Shown here: positions 49,846 through 57,977 of the stretch, piece after piece
Layout: each line of letters opens with the position of its first letter
Numbering within the stretch: position 1 is the first letter of the stretch
Source: Lachnospiraceae bacterium
GTDB lineage: Bacteria; Bacillota; Clostridia; Lachnospirales; Lachnospiraceae
Length of the DNA: 64,000 nt
Assembly: GCA_015057405.1 (NCBI GenBank)
Contig: SVEK01000013.1
Coordinates: 1-64,000 of the forward strand
Direction of reading: 5' to 3'
Program-made: the position numbers and the translations under genes
The notes under the pieces: generated by a model
The model's input: the letters and a program-made list of their open reading frames with translations, nothing else
Told to the model about the DNA's origin: nothing
Database searches by the model: none

Positions 49846-51510
49846 ATGAAACTGACAGAGGATATTCTTTGTAATTATACTAAGAAAATATATGGTTTTG
49901 CTTATGAAAAGACTGGGAATCATTATGAAGCGGAGGATTTATCTTCAGAGATAATGTTACAGCTACTTGAGTGTGCAACAAAAAATAAGGATATAAATCA
50001 TATTAGTAGCTTTATTTATACGGTCTGTTGCTATACATGGTCTAAATATCTGCGTAAAAATAAAAAGTATTGGGATAATGTTGATATCGAAGAAATACAG
50101 CAAATTGTAGCCAATACTGATACCGAGGATGAAGTTATGGATAAGTTTATTTATGCCGAACTTCACAAGCAGATTTCATATTTGTCAAAGATTCACAGAG
50201 AAATTGTGATTATGCATTATTATGAGAATAAGACTACTGCAGAAATAGGTATGATTCTTGGAATAAGCGAAGGAACTGTCAGGTGGTATCTTTCCAATAT
50301 CCGTGATACATTAAAGGAGAGAATTGATATGAGTGAAAATTTGGATTTTAGACCTATTGCATTACGTGTTGGAATGGATGGATGCGCAGCGGAACCGGGA
50401 CTTCTTAAAATACTCGAAAGTGATTTGCTTATGCAAAATATTGCATTGGCTTGTTATGGCGAACCAATAACTATAACTGAAATCTCTGAAAAGTTAAATG
50501 TGGCTGCGGCGTATCTTGAAAAACATATAGAAAATATGGTGTATATGGACTATTTAAGACAGCATGGTAAAAAGTATCAGACCAATTTTTTTATTAGCAA
50601 CTTTGAGGTTGAACTTGCAAAAGTAAGATATGCATATTCTTATGCGGCACCTCTTGCCGAAAAATTGTATGATGCTGTTATGGCAAGAAAAAAAGATTTT
50701 TTTGAAATTGATTTTTATGGTAATGGTACAATTAATGAAGAATTCTTTTTGTGGTATGTTTTGTTAAAGGTTGCGCAGGAAAAATCATATGAACAAATGC
50801 AAAATAAGTGGAATGATTGTAAACTTGAGAGACCATTTAGAAAGGATGGCTCTGAATATTGGATAATTGCTGATAAAAAAAATGAAGGCAATGTGGATGA
50901 TGAGAATTTAAGAAAGTTTGCTGATTTCAGAACCTGTATAGGGTATAAATTAAACACAAAAGAAGGCGTTGGAGCTATGTATCAGGCGGATACTTATTTT
51001 CTGCATGGAGTTGACGGAGAAAAATTCCGTGATAATTCTACACCGAATATAATTAAACTGTTACAGGCAGCAAAAGCAGTTATGAAATTAGATGATGGCT
51101 GCGAAATGAATGAGTTTGAAAAACTGTATGTATCTGAATTTATTAAGCAAGGATATATATCGTCAGATAAAGGTAAGCTTGTATTTAATATACCTGTATT
51201 TACGGGTGAACAATGGAACGCGTTGAATGATATTGTTGCAGAAATAAAAGCATCGCTTGGAAAAGATTTTTTAAAGGAATATCTTGATGGTTATAGTGAA
51301 ATGATGGAAAAATTCATTCCGAAGTTTCTCAATAAGAATGTAAGGAACTATCATAAATATGCGATGCTTGGTGGGTTTGACTTATTTGCACATATTATAA
51401 AGAAAGCGACAGAAGGTGATGGAAAGTATAAGTTACAGATTCCAAATAAAGATGATGCACGATATACGATGACCTGCTTGGTAGTGGAAGATGAAAAAAA
51501 TAATGTTTAG
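49846..51510 (+). CDS. ECF-like sigma factor fused to HTH-containing C-terminal regulatory domain
   Basis: AEDLSSEIMLQLL (sigma2), STIHREIVIMHYYENKTTAEIGMILGISEGTVRWYLSNIRDTLKER-type sigma4; then ITITEISEKLNVAAAYLEKHIENMVYMDYLRQHGKKYQTN wHTH-like; ORF 49810-51510. Confidence 0.8.
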   Translation: MKLTEDILCNYTKKIYGFAYEKTGNHYEAEDLSSEIMLQLLECATKNKDINHISSFIYTVCCYTWSKYLRKNKKYWDNVDIEEIQQIVANTDTEDEVMDKFIYAELHKQISYLSKIHREIVIMHYYENKTTAEIGMILGISEGTVRWYLSNIRDTLKERIDMSENLDFRPIALRVGMDGCAAEPGLLKILESDLLMQNIALACYGEPITITEISEKLNVAAAYLEKHIENMVYMDYLRQHGKKYQTNFFISNFEVELAKVRYAYSYAAPLAEKLYDAVMARKKDFFEIDFYGNGTINEEFFLWYVLLKVAQEKSYEQMQNKWNDCKLERPFRKDGSEYWIIADKKNEGNVDDENLRKFADFRTCIGYKLNTKEGVGAMYQADTYFLHGVDGEKFRDNSTPNIIKLLQAAKAVMKLDDGCEMNEFEKLYVSEFIKQGYISSDKGKLVFNIPVFTGEQWNALNDIVAEIKASLGKDFLKEYLDGYSEMMEKFIPKFLNKNVRNYHKYAMLGGFDLFAHIIKKATEGDGKYKLQIPNKDDARYTMTCLVVEDEKNNV

Positions 51511-51563
51511 AAAAATTAAAAAGACCGCTTGCATTCACAAACGGTCTAGTGTATAATTCAAGT

Positions 51564-51666
51564 AGAAAGGTTATCGGATGCGACATCCGATTGCCCTCAT
51601 TAAGATTAATACTTTATGAAATAAGCATCAAACTTTTCCAGGGTTTAGGATGCTTATTTCTTTTTA
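51564..51666 (+). ncRNA. Candidate antisense antitoxin RNA, copy 2
   Basis: Promoter TTGCAT-N17-TATAAT at 51529-51557; terminator AAATAAGCATC...GATGCTTATTTCTTTTT. Confidence 0.65.
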
Positions 51667-51737
51667 TTGATTTCGTTAATAAACGACAGTGCCGCAAAAA
51701 TAACTAACAATAAAGTTAAGACTTCCATTGTGTTCAT
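51654..51737 (-). CDS. Small hydrophobic holin-like/type I toxin peptide MNTMEVLTLLLVIFAALSFINEINKKK, copy 2
   Basis: Identical peptide to copy 1; one synonymous change (AAT/AAC) and stop TAG/TAA. Confidence 0.75.
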   Translation of the reverse strand: MNTMEVLTLLLVIFAALSFINEINKKK

Positions 51738-51953
51738 GGGCATCACCCTCCTTATGTACTAGAGGGCATCAAATGCCAGAAAATGCATCCACTTTCTATT
51801 GAATTATACAAGAATATTATATCATAAAACCACACAGAACACAAGTTCGAGTCGCTGTTCAAGTATTAAAATTTGTAATTATATACATATAAAAATTAGA
51901 TTATATAAAATATGAGAGTTTTACGGAGAAACCTCATATGTGTATGTCGCGGA

Positions 51954-51973
51954 GAACCATACCATAAATAGAG
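51954..51973 (+). repeat. att-like direct repeat D GAACCATACCATAAATAGAG
   Basis: 18/20 to site A. Confidence 0.88.
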
Positions 51974-51985
51974 GAGGTTAAAGAG

Positions 51986-52477
51986 TTGAAATTATTAAAA
52001 GTATTGGATGAAATGAATTATACAGATGATATGGAGGTGTTGGAGTTCACTCATTCCAGAGCATTAATCTGCGTAGACGGTCTGTATGCCATGCAGAGAG
52101 CGAAAAGTGGTGAGTACAAACTTCCGGGTGGCAGGTTGGAGCCGGGAGAGACGCCGGTTCATGCTTTAATCAGAGAAGTTGAGGAGGAGACAGGCTTACT
52201 TGTTGATGAGGACAGCATTAAGGAAATAGGAGAGATAACAGAGATTCGACAGGACGTCTTTGATGCAACAAAGAAGTACATCTGCCATAGTTTTTATTAC
52301 AGCTGTGCCATAAAGCCTGAAAAAGGGAGCATACATAGAAGTCAGAATGAACTTGAAAAGGGGCTTGAACTGGAATGGGTGACCATGGAAGATATGATTG
52401 CGGCTAATAAGGCGTTAGAATTGGAATCATCTAGGGAGAGGGACACCATATTTATGGAAATGATGCAGAAAAGATAA
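51986..52477 (+). CDS. NUDIX hydrolase (TTG start)
   Basis: Nudix box GGRLEPGETPVHALIREVEEETGL. Confidence 0.92.
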   Translation: MKLLKVLDEMNYTDDMEVLEFTHSRALICVDGLYAMQRAKSGEYKLPGGRLEPGETPVHALIREVEEETGLLVDEDSIKEIGEITEIRQDVFDATKKYICHSFYYSCAIKPEKGSIHRSQNELEKGLELEWVTMEDMIAANKALELESSRERDTIFMEMMQKR

Positions 52478-52481
52478 AAGC

Positions 52482-52540
52482 GGACCGTTTGCGATGGCTG
52501 CCTGAATTTAAGGTGTCGCCATTACAAACGGTCCTTTTGT
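52482..52540 (+). terminator. Terminator after NUDIX gene
   Basis: GGACCGTTTG...CAAACGGTCCTTTTG. Confidence 0.8.
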
Positions 52541-52596
52541 TTGGTATTTACGGTTAATGGTATATAACCGAATTATTTAGTTGTTCCTTTGCCGGT

Positions 52597-54450
52597 TTAG
52601 TTAAATAATTTTTGTACTTTAAAATCATCTTGTCCGAACATATAGAAGTAGTCATCTATATATAAACCGCGCATGTAGCAGGTATCGCCGTTGAGAGGAA
52701 CATTGAGAATTTCCTTGAATTCGTAACCGTCAAATAAAAGTACAATATATGACGTTGAATCAGTTTTTATATCATACAAGCCCAAACCTAGAAGTTGGTT
52801 TTCGCGGTCAATATAATATGCTTTGTATTCTGAACTGATAAAGGCATATTTTTCATATGAGCAGACTGAATCAACAGAGTTTTCGCCCTCTTTGTACATT
52901 TCTATTTTTACAATGGTAGAATTGGAGCCTAAACCAATGCCGAGAAGATGACCGTTTCCAAAATTCACAAGTGATGAGGAGTAGCCCTCAATAACGCCTG
53001 TATCCTTATATGTTATGTTATTCAAATCCGACAAATCAAAGAAGTATACCGGGTCTTTAAATGTTACAACTACAGCAGTACACACATAAGCGTTGTCTTT
53101 ATCAAATCTTACGGATTTCACGGTATCGCCTTCTGGTGCAAATTCATTGACAGAGGCAACGATTTGCAGGGTTGCGGTATCAATGCAGAACAGACTTGCG
53201 CTGGTAGAACCGTTTTTTGTTTCAACAGTTGTAACAACACGAAGGATATCATTGTATTCATCGAAGCTGTACTGATTGTTGATATATCCGTTAACGCTTA
53301 CGGAACCCTTCGGATCAAGAATGCCATCAGCATAAGATAATGTGGAAATCTCAGTTGTACTTAAGTAATTATCAGACCTGTATTCTCTGGTTGCATATAT
53401 TGTATCGGAAGATATATATATCTCTTTTGAATATGAAAGGAATGCATAATAACTGTTTACTGCCGGGTTGTCGAGGTCTAAAAGCGATATGACAGTATAG
53501 GCAGAAGATGTTATTTTGTCAGGAGACATTATATCGTCGGCCGGAATGCCTGATGAAACTCCATTTGTAATAATCTGTGGGATGAAAGTTGTTTCATCAT
53601 CATATGAAATGTCTGACTTGTATACATGATAATTTGTCAGAACAAGAAGCTTTCCATCCTTGAGACGGGATGAAATATATGAGCCGTACATGGTCGTAAC
53701 ATCTTTTTTTGACACTGACGAAGGATTTGAAATGTCAAGTGTGATGATATCTACAAGCCGTTTTTCTCCTTCTTGATAGTATGGAAGAATCAAAACTAAT
53801 GTTTTGCAGTCCTCGGTCAGGTACATTTCGGTTTCGTCATAATATATGTAATATGATGAACTTTCGTTATTGTCGGTGTCTATTTCGTACGTTGATATTT
53901 GCACCGAGTTTTCACCGGCTATGGAGTATACTCTCAGAATGTTTTCATCAAGGTAAAAAATATTTTTGCTGGTTCGTTTTATCAAATCGGCTTCAATAAC
54001 ACCGTCAACCTGATTATCTGTGGTTTCTTCGTATGTAACATCCTTGATATTGGATGGAAAGTCGGGCGACTCACCTTCAACACTGCCATTAAAGAAATCG
54101 TTCATAATACCTCCGAAGCTGTATTTCTTTTTGCTTTCCTTGGGACTTGACAGGCTATAGAGTATTTTTTCAAAATTATTATTATATTTTGGTTTTGAGT
54201 ATGTATATGTATTCAATTTTTTTATAATGCTGTAATATTCGCTGTCTGAATACTTTGAAACATCAGGCATACGATAAAAAGGGGCAAATAACCATATATT
54301 GCCCAGCGTAAGCAGTATACACGCACATGCGGCAATCAAGGATATGCGGAATATATTAACCGGACGTTTTTTGTTATGTGTGGAATACGCCTCATCAATA
54401 TACTTATCATCTATCAGGTTTACGGATTCAAACCATTTCTGTTTGTTCAT
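52597..54450 (-). CDS. Membrane-anchored secreted beta-propeller protein, candidate anti-sigma/sensor
   Basis: Cytoplasmic N-terminus, one TM helix, large extracellular domain resembling Beta_propel family; overlaps ECF gene stop. Confidence 0.75.
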   Translation of the reverse strand: MNKQKWFESVNLIDDKYIDEAYSTHNKKRPVNIFRISLIAACACILLTLGNIWLFAPFYRMPDVSKYSDSEYYSIIKKLNTYTYSKPKYNNNFEKILYSLSSPKESKKKYSFGGIMNDFFNGSVEGESPDFPSNIKDVTYEETTDNQVDGVIEADLIKRTSKNIFYLDENILRVYSIAGENSVQISTYEIDTDNNESSSYYIYYDETEMYLTEDCKTLVLILPYYQEGEKRLVDIITLDISNPSSVSKKDVTTMYGSYISSRLKDGKLLVLTNYHVYKSDISYDDETTFIPQIITNGVSSGIPADDIMSPDKITSSAYTVISLLDLDNPAVNSYYAFLSYSKEIYISSDTIYATREYRSDNYLSTTEISTLSYADGILDPKGSVSVNGYINNQYSFDEYNDILRVVTTVETKNGSTSASLFCIDTATLQIVASVNEFAPEGDTVKSVRFDKDNAYVCTAVVVTFKDPVYFFDLSDLNNITYKDTGVIEGYSSSLVNFGNGHLLGIGLGSNSTIVKIEMYKEGENSVDSVCSYEKYAFISSEYKAYYIDRENQLLGLGLYDIKTDSTSYIVLLFDGYEFKEILNVPLNGDTCYMRGLYIDDYFYMFGQDDFKVQKLFN

Positions 54451-54998
54451 ATACTAATCCCTTCCTTTTCCAAATATTTTTTTAAGCTGTTTCTGGTACG
54501 CAGCAGGGTTATTTTAACATTGCTTTCGCTAATGTTAAGTCGACTTGCAATCTCTCGTACTGAACACATATACCAGTATCTGTGAATAAATATAATACGA
54601 GTGTTTTGTTTGAGAGAAGCAAGGAAATTGTTGATAAGTTCCTTGAGAGCCAGCTCATCATCAAGAGCAGTCTCGTTTGCCGGCAGACATTCATAGAATT
54701 CATCAATAATTCGCCCGGTTTTTTTTGGACGTTTCTGAGCATTCTTTTTGTTATATAGGTTAATTGAGATATTTCGCACTATTTTCCCAAGATATGTCCT
54801 TAGTGATTCCGGTCTGTTTGGAGGAATCGAATTCCAGGTATTCAGATATGCGTCATTTATACATTCCTCCACATCTTCATCGGAGCGAAGAATATTATAG
54901 CTGATGTAATGACAATATCCGCTGTATTTTTCTTTTGTCTCAAGTATTGCTGTTTCAGAACGATTCCAAAACAAATCAACAATTTCATGATCTTCCAC
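54447..54998 (-). CDS. ECF RNA polymerase sigma factor
   Basis: DEDVEECINDAYLNTWNSIPP, LGKIVRNISINLYN, MCSVREIASRLNISESNVKITLLRTRNSLKKYL; ORF 54447-55031, probable GTG start. Confidence 0.9.
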   Translation of the reverse strand: MEDHEIVDLFWNRSETAILETKEKYSGYCHYISYNILRSDEDVEECINDAYLNTWNSIPPNRPESLRTYLGKIVRNISINLYNKKNAQKRPKKTGRIIDEFYECLPANETALDDELALKELINNFLASLKQNTRIIFIHRYWYMCSVREIASRLNISESNVKITLLRTRNSLKKYLEKEGISI

Positions 54999-55143
54999 TA
55001 TGCTACCTCCTGTTCTTTTAAGGCCTTTCACCTTAAAAGACAGATTTAAATAATATTTGGTTACAAAAATTATAGCATAATCTGAAAAAAGTTGTAAAAA
55101 TATTTAGTCCTTTTGTAGATAACTGATTACATGGGATAAAACA

Positions 55144-55299
55144 TTAATTTCCACCCGGGCCGTCTTTTCTTGGTCGGGTAGATTCCGGAAGAGGGTCGGT
55201 AGGTTCAACTTTATCCGAAGTTTCAGGTAAATCGGTTTTTGGAATATTTCCGTCATCATAGACATTCTTGGATTTGTTTGTTTGATTTTTATTATCCAT
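55144..55299 (-). CDS. Short Pro/Asp/Lys-rich peptide MDNKNQTNKSKNVYDDGNIPKTDLPETSDKVEPTDPLPESTRPRKDGPGGN
   Basis: 51 codons with SD GGAAGG; below ORF-track length cutoff. Confidence 0.45.
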   Translation of the reverse strand: MDNKNQTNKSKNVYDDGNIPKTDLPETSDKVEPTDPLPESTRPRKDGPGGN

Positions 55300-55453
55300 T
55301 TTTATACCTTCCTTTCATTTATAAGATGTATAGATTACTGTAAATAATACATATAATTAAAGTGTCAAATAATTATTGACAGGAAGACATTTGTGGTTTG
55401 AATAATACAGATTTAATTGCAGATACTACAGATATGAAAAGGAGGTATATGTT

Positions 55454-55762
55454 ATGTCGGCTATAGAGATAAATAAGGAAAATTTTAAGAAAGAAGTAAT
55501 AAATAGTGATAAACCGGTTTTGGTAGATTTTTGGGCAAGCTGGTGCGGACCTTGTAAAATGCTTGCACCAATAGTAGAGAAAATAGCAGAAGAGAACACG
55601 GATATTAAGGTTTGTAAGATAAATGTTGATGAAGAACAGGAACTTGCGATGGAGTATAAGGTCATGAGCATTCCTACTCTTATTGTGTTCAAAGGTGGTG
55701 TAGCAGTAAACCGTTCGGTTGGTGCCAAACCAAAGAATGAAATTCTTGGTTTGATAAAGTAG
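55454..55762 (+). CDS. trxA: Thioredoxin
   Basis: VLVDFWASWCGPCKMLAPIVE, SIPTLIVFKGG. Confidence 0.95.
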   Translation: MSAIEINKENFKKEVINSDKPVLVDFWASWCGPCKMLAPIVEKIAEENTDIKVCKINVDEEQELAMEYKVMSIPTLIVFKGGVAVNRSVGAKPKNEILGLIK

Positions 55763-55914
55763 AAAAGATGGGTACGATATTTCGCCCCGGATGAACTGTA
55801 AAAGATAAAGCAGTAATAATATTTTTTTACTCAATTTATCAAGCACTATAATTATTTCTATGATATTATAATGGTACGGTACCGTAAGTTATTATAAAAG
55901 ATGAGGAGAACGAT

Positions 55915-56721
55915 ATGAAGTCATTGATTATTTTAGCGACAGCATTAAGTTATATTGAAGAGAATATTTCTAATGATGTTAAAAATGAAGAAATTGCGAA
56001 GGCATGTTATTGTTCAAAATCATCTTTGGAAAAATTGTTTCAATGCACCTATAAAACTTCTATTCATAATTACATTATTAATCGCCGTATGACGCTTGCC
56101 GCAAAAACCATAAAAAATAATCCTGATATGAACTTGCTGGATGTGGCAGTAATGTATGGATATGGAAGTAACGAAGCTTTTACACGTGCATTCAGACAGA
56201 TTTGGAACTGTACACCTGTGGAATTTCGCACACGCGACAGATTCACAGCATTATATCCGGGATTTACAATCCCGATGGTAGAAGGAGATGCTTACGTTAT
56301 GGAAAGACGACCGGTAGATATTACAGAGTTGTATGACTTGTTTTTACAAAGAAAAGATTGCTATTTTGTATGTTGTGATATTAAACATATGGAACCGATA
56401 AATGAGATTTCGATGAAGGCGGGAGACTTGGCTATTATTACAGCACTTGAAAGAATGAATGCGGTTGCAGGTAATGAGGATATCGTATTCAGAATCGGCG
56501 GTGATGAATTTGCTATGATTACCGATAATACAGATATTACATATGCAGAAGGTATTGCAGAAGCCTTAAGAAACATGAATGGACAGACTTTTGCATTTGA
56601 TGGACAGGATATTCCTTTAAATATGCATGTGGCTGTAACAAAATTTGAAGGAAATACTCTCAGATATCAGAAACTTTTCAGTCAGTTACATATAGCAATT
56701 GATACAAATAAAAAGTATTAA
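55915..56721 (+). CDS. AraC-type HTH fused to GGDEF domain
   Basis: N-terminal AraC HTH (LLDVAVMYGYGSNEAFTRAFRQIWNCTPVEFR); C-terminal DIVFRIGGDEFAMIT. Confidence 0.85.
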   Translation: MKSLIILATALSYIEENISNDVKNEEIAKACYCSKSSLEKLFQCTYKTSIHNYIINRRMTLAAKTIKNNPDMNLLDVAVMYGYGSNEAFTRAFRQIWNCTPVEFRTRDRFTALYPGFTIPMVEGDAYVMERRPVDITELYDLFLQRKDCYFVCCDIKHMEPINEISMKAGDLAIITALERMNAVAGNEDIVFRIGGDEFAMITDNTDITYAEGIAEALRNMNGQTFAFDGQDIPLNMHVAVTKFEGNTLRYQKLFSQLHIAIDTNKKY

Positions 56722-56739
56722 ATAAGTGAAAAAATAAAG

Positions 56740-56764
56740 GAAGCGGGATAAATATCCCGCTTCG
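56740..56764. terminator. Hairpin GAAGCGGGATA-AA-TATCCCGCTTC
   Basis: Perfect stem between convergent genes. Confidence 0.75.
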
Positions 56765-56794
56765 TCGCATTTAAATATGTAATTATTAAATGTA

Positions 56795-57025
56795 TTATTT
56801 GATAAATTTTAAGATAGCAAGAACAATACCAACTACTTCATAAATCCAAATAAGTGTGCTGATGATTCCTGCAACCCAGTTGATGATAGGCATACCTGCA
56901 ACGAGTGAAAGAACAACACCCAAAACAGCTGCAATTACAACATAAATAACGATTGCAACGATGAGTCCTACGATACTTCCTCTTTTGATGTTACTAAAAG
57001 GAAAAAGTGGTAATAAAGCTTTCAT
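56795..57025 (-). CDS. Small hydrophobic membrane protein
   Basis: MKALLPLFPFSNIKRGSIVGLIVAIVIYVVIAAVLGVVLSLVAG...; SD aaggagg upstream; ORF 56795-57091. Confidence 0.65.
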   Translation of the reverse strand: MKALLPLFPFSNIKRGSIVGLIVAIVIYVVIAAVLGVVLSLVAGMPIINWVAGIISTLIWIYEVVGIVLAILKFIK

Positions 57026-57220
57026 TTGTATATCCTCCTTCAGAGATAAAATTCTTAGTGATATTTTATCGCAGAAACCTGTCAATGTCAATTAGTGTAT
57101 GAAAAAGTTGAATAATATGATATAGTAGTGGTGTGCTTTTCGGAAGACGTCAATGTAAATAATTACATGGCGATGTTGATTTTAAAATGGTTATTTTTGA
57201 TTCTTAAGAATGGAGTTCTT

Positions 57221-57883
57221 ATGATTAAGGCAGTTATTTTTGATATGTATGAGACATTGATAACTCAATATAGAAGCAAGCCGTATTTTACGGCTCATAT
57301 TGCAGAAGATGCAGGCATTGAGGAAGGCGCATTCAGAAAACTGTGGTATAGCACAGAGGATGCCAGAACGGACGGGATTACTGATATTAAAAGAGTTGTG
57401 ACTGATATAATGAAGGGTTTTGACTGTTATAATCCGGATACAGTCGAAAAAATATATCAAAGCAGAAAAGCATCAAAAGCAGAGCAGTTTTATCATTTGC
57501 ACGATGAAATCATACCGTTATTTAACGAACTAAAGAACAGAGAACTAAAGGTTGCAATAATAAGTAACTGTTATTTGGAGGAAGCAGAGGTAATTAAGGA
57601 GAGTATCCTTTATTCTTTGACTGATGTAGCGGTCCTTTCGAGCGAGGTGGGATGTCATAAACCGGATGAAAAGATATATAATATATGTCTTGAAAGGTTG
57701 GGATTTAACGCCGATGAGTGTATCTATGTGGGGGATGGAGGTTGCAATGAGCTATATACGGCGAAAAAAATAGGAATGAAAAGTGTCCAGGCCTGCTGGT
57801 ATTTGAAGGAGTGGACCCAAAATTTCAGACAGGAGTTTGAAGGGGCAGAAAGCCCACTTGAAGTTTTAAATTATATTAATTAA
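57221..57883 (+). CDS. HAD-superfamily hydrolase
   Basis: VIFDMYETLIT, ISNCYLEEAE, CHKPDEKIY, VGDGGCNELYTAKKIGMK; ORF 57128-57883. Confidence 0.88.
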   Translation: MIKAVIFDMYETLITQYRSKPYFTAHIAEDAGIEEGAFRKLWYSTEDARTDGITDIKRVVTDIMKGFDCYNPDTVEKIYQSRKASKAEQFYHLHDEIIPLFNELKNRELKVAIISNCYLEEAEVIKESILYSLTDVAVLSSEVGCHKPDEKIYNICLERLGFNADECIYVGDGGCNELYTAKKIGMKSVQACWYLKEWTQNFRQEFEGAESPLEVLNYIN

Positions 57884-57977
57884 ATACTGTAATATATTTA
57901 TGGCATGTACATATACTTTCTGTAAGTAGTGTACATGCTTTTTTATGTTAAAACAGAGATATGTAAAGGAGGTAAAT

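Larger units (their letters stand above)
51515..51977. repeat. ~460-bp direct repeat copy 2 (type I TA-like locus + right-end hairpins + att-like site D)
   Basis: Near-identical to 49230-49690. Confidence 0.92.

Noticed and set aside
47989-51985. Anti-phage defence island
   Set aside because: Fic/VbhA and TA-like modules could act in defence, but no nuclease, helicase or known defence gene is visible; evidence supports only a cassette/TA interpretation.
57884-57977. Sigma-E promoter for spoIIIA operon
   Set aside because: Expected biologically, but I could not identify a convincing -35/-10 pair; the region also contains the terminator GCATGTAC...GTACATGC of the upstream gene.
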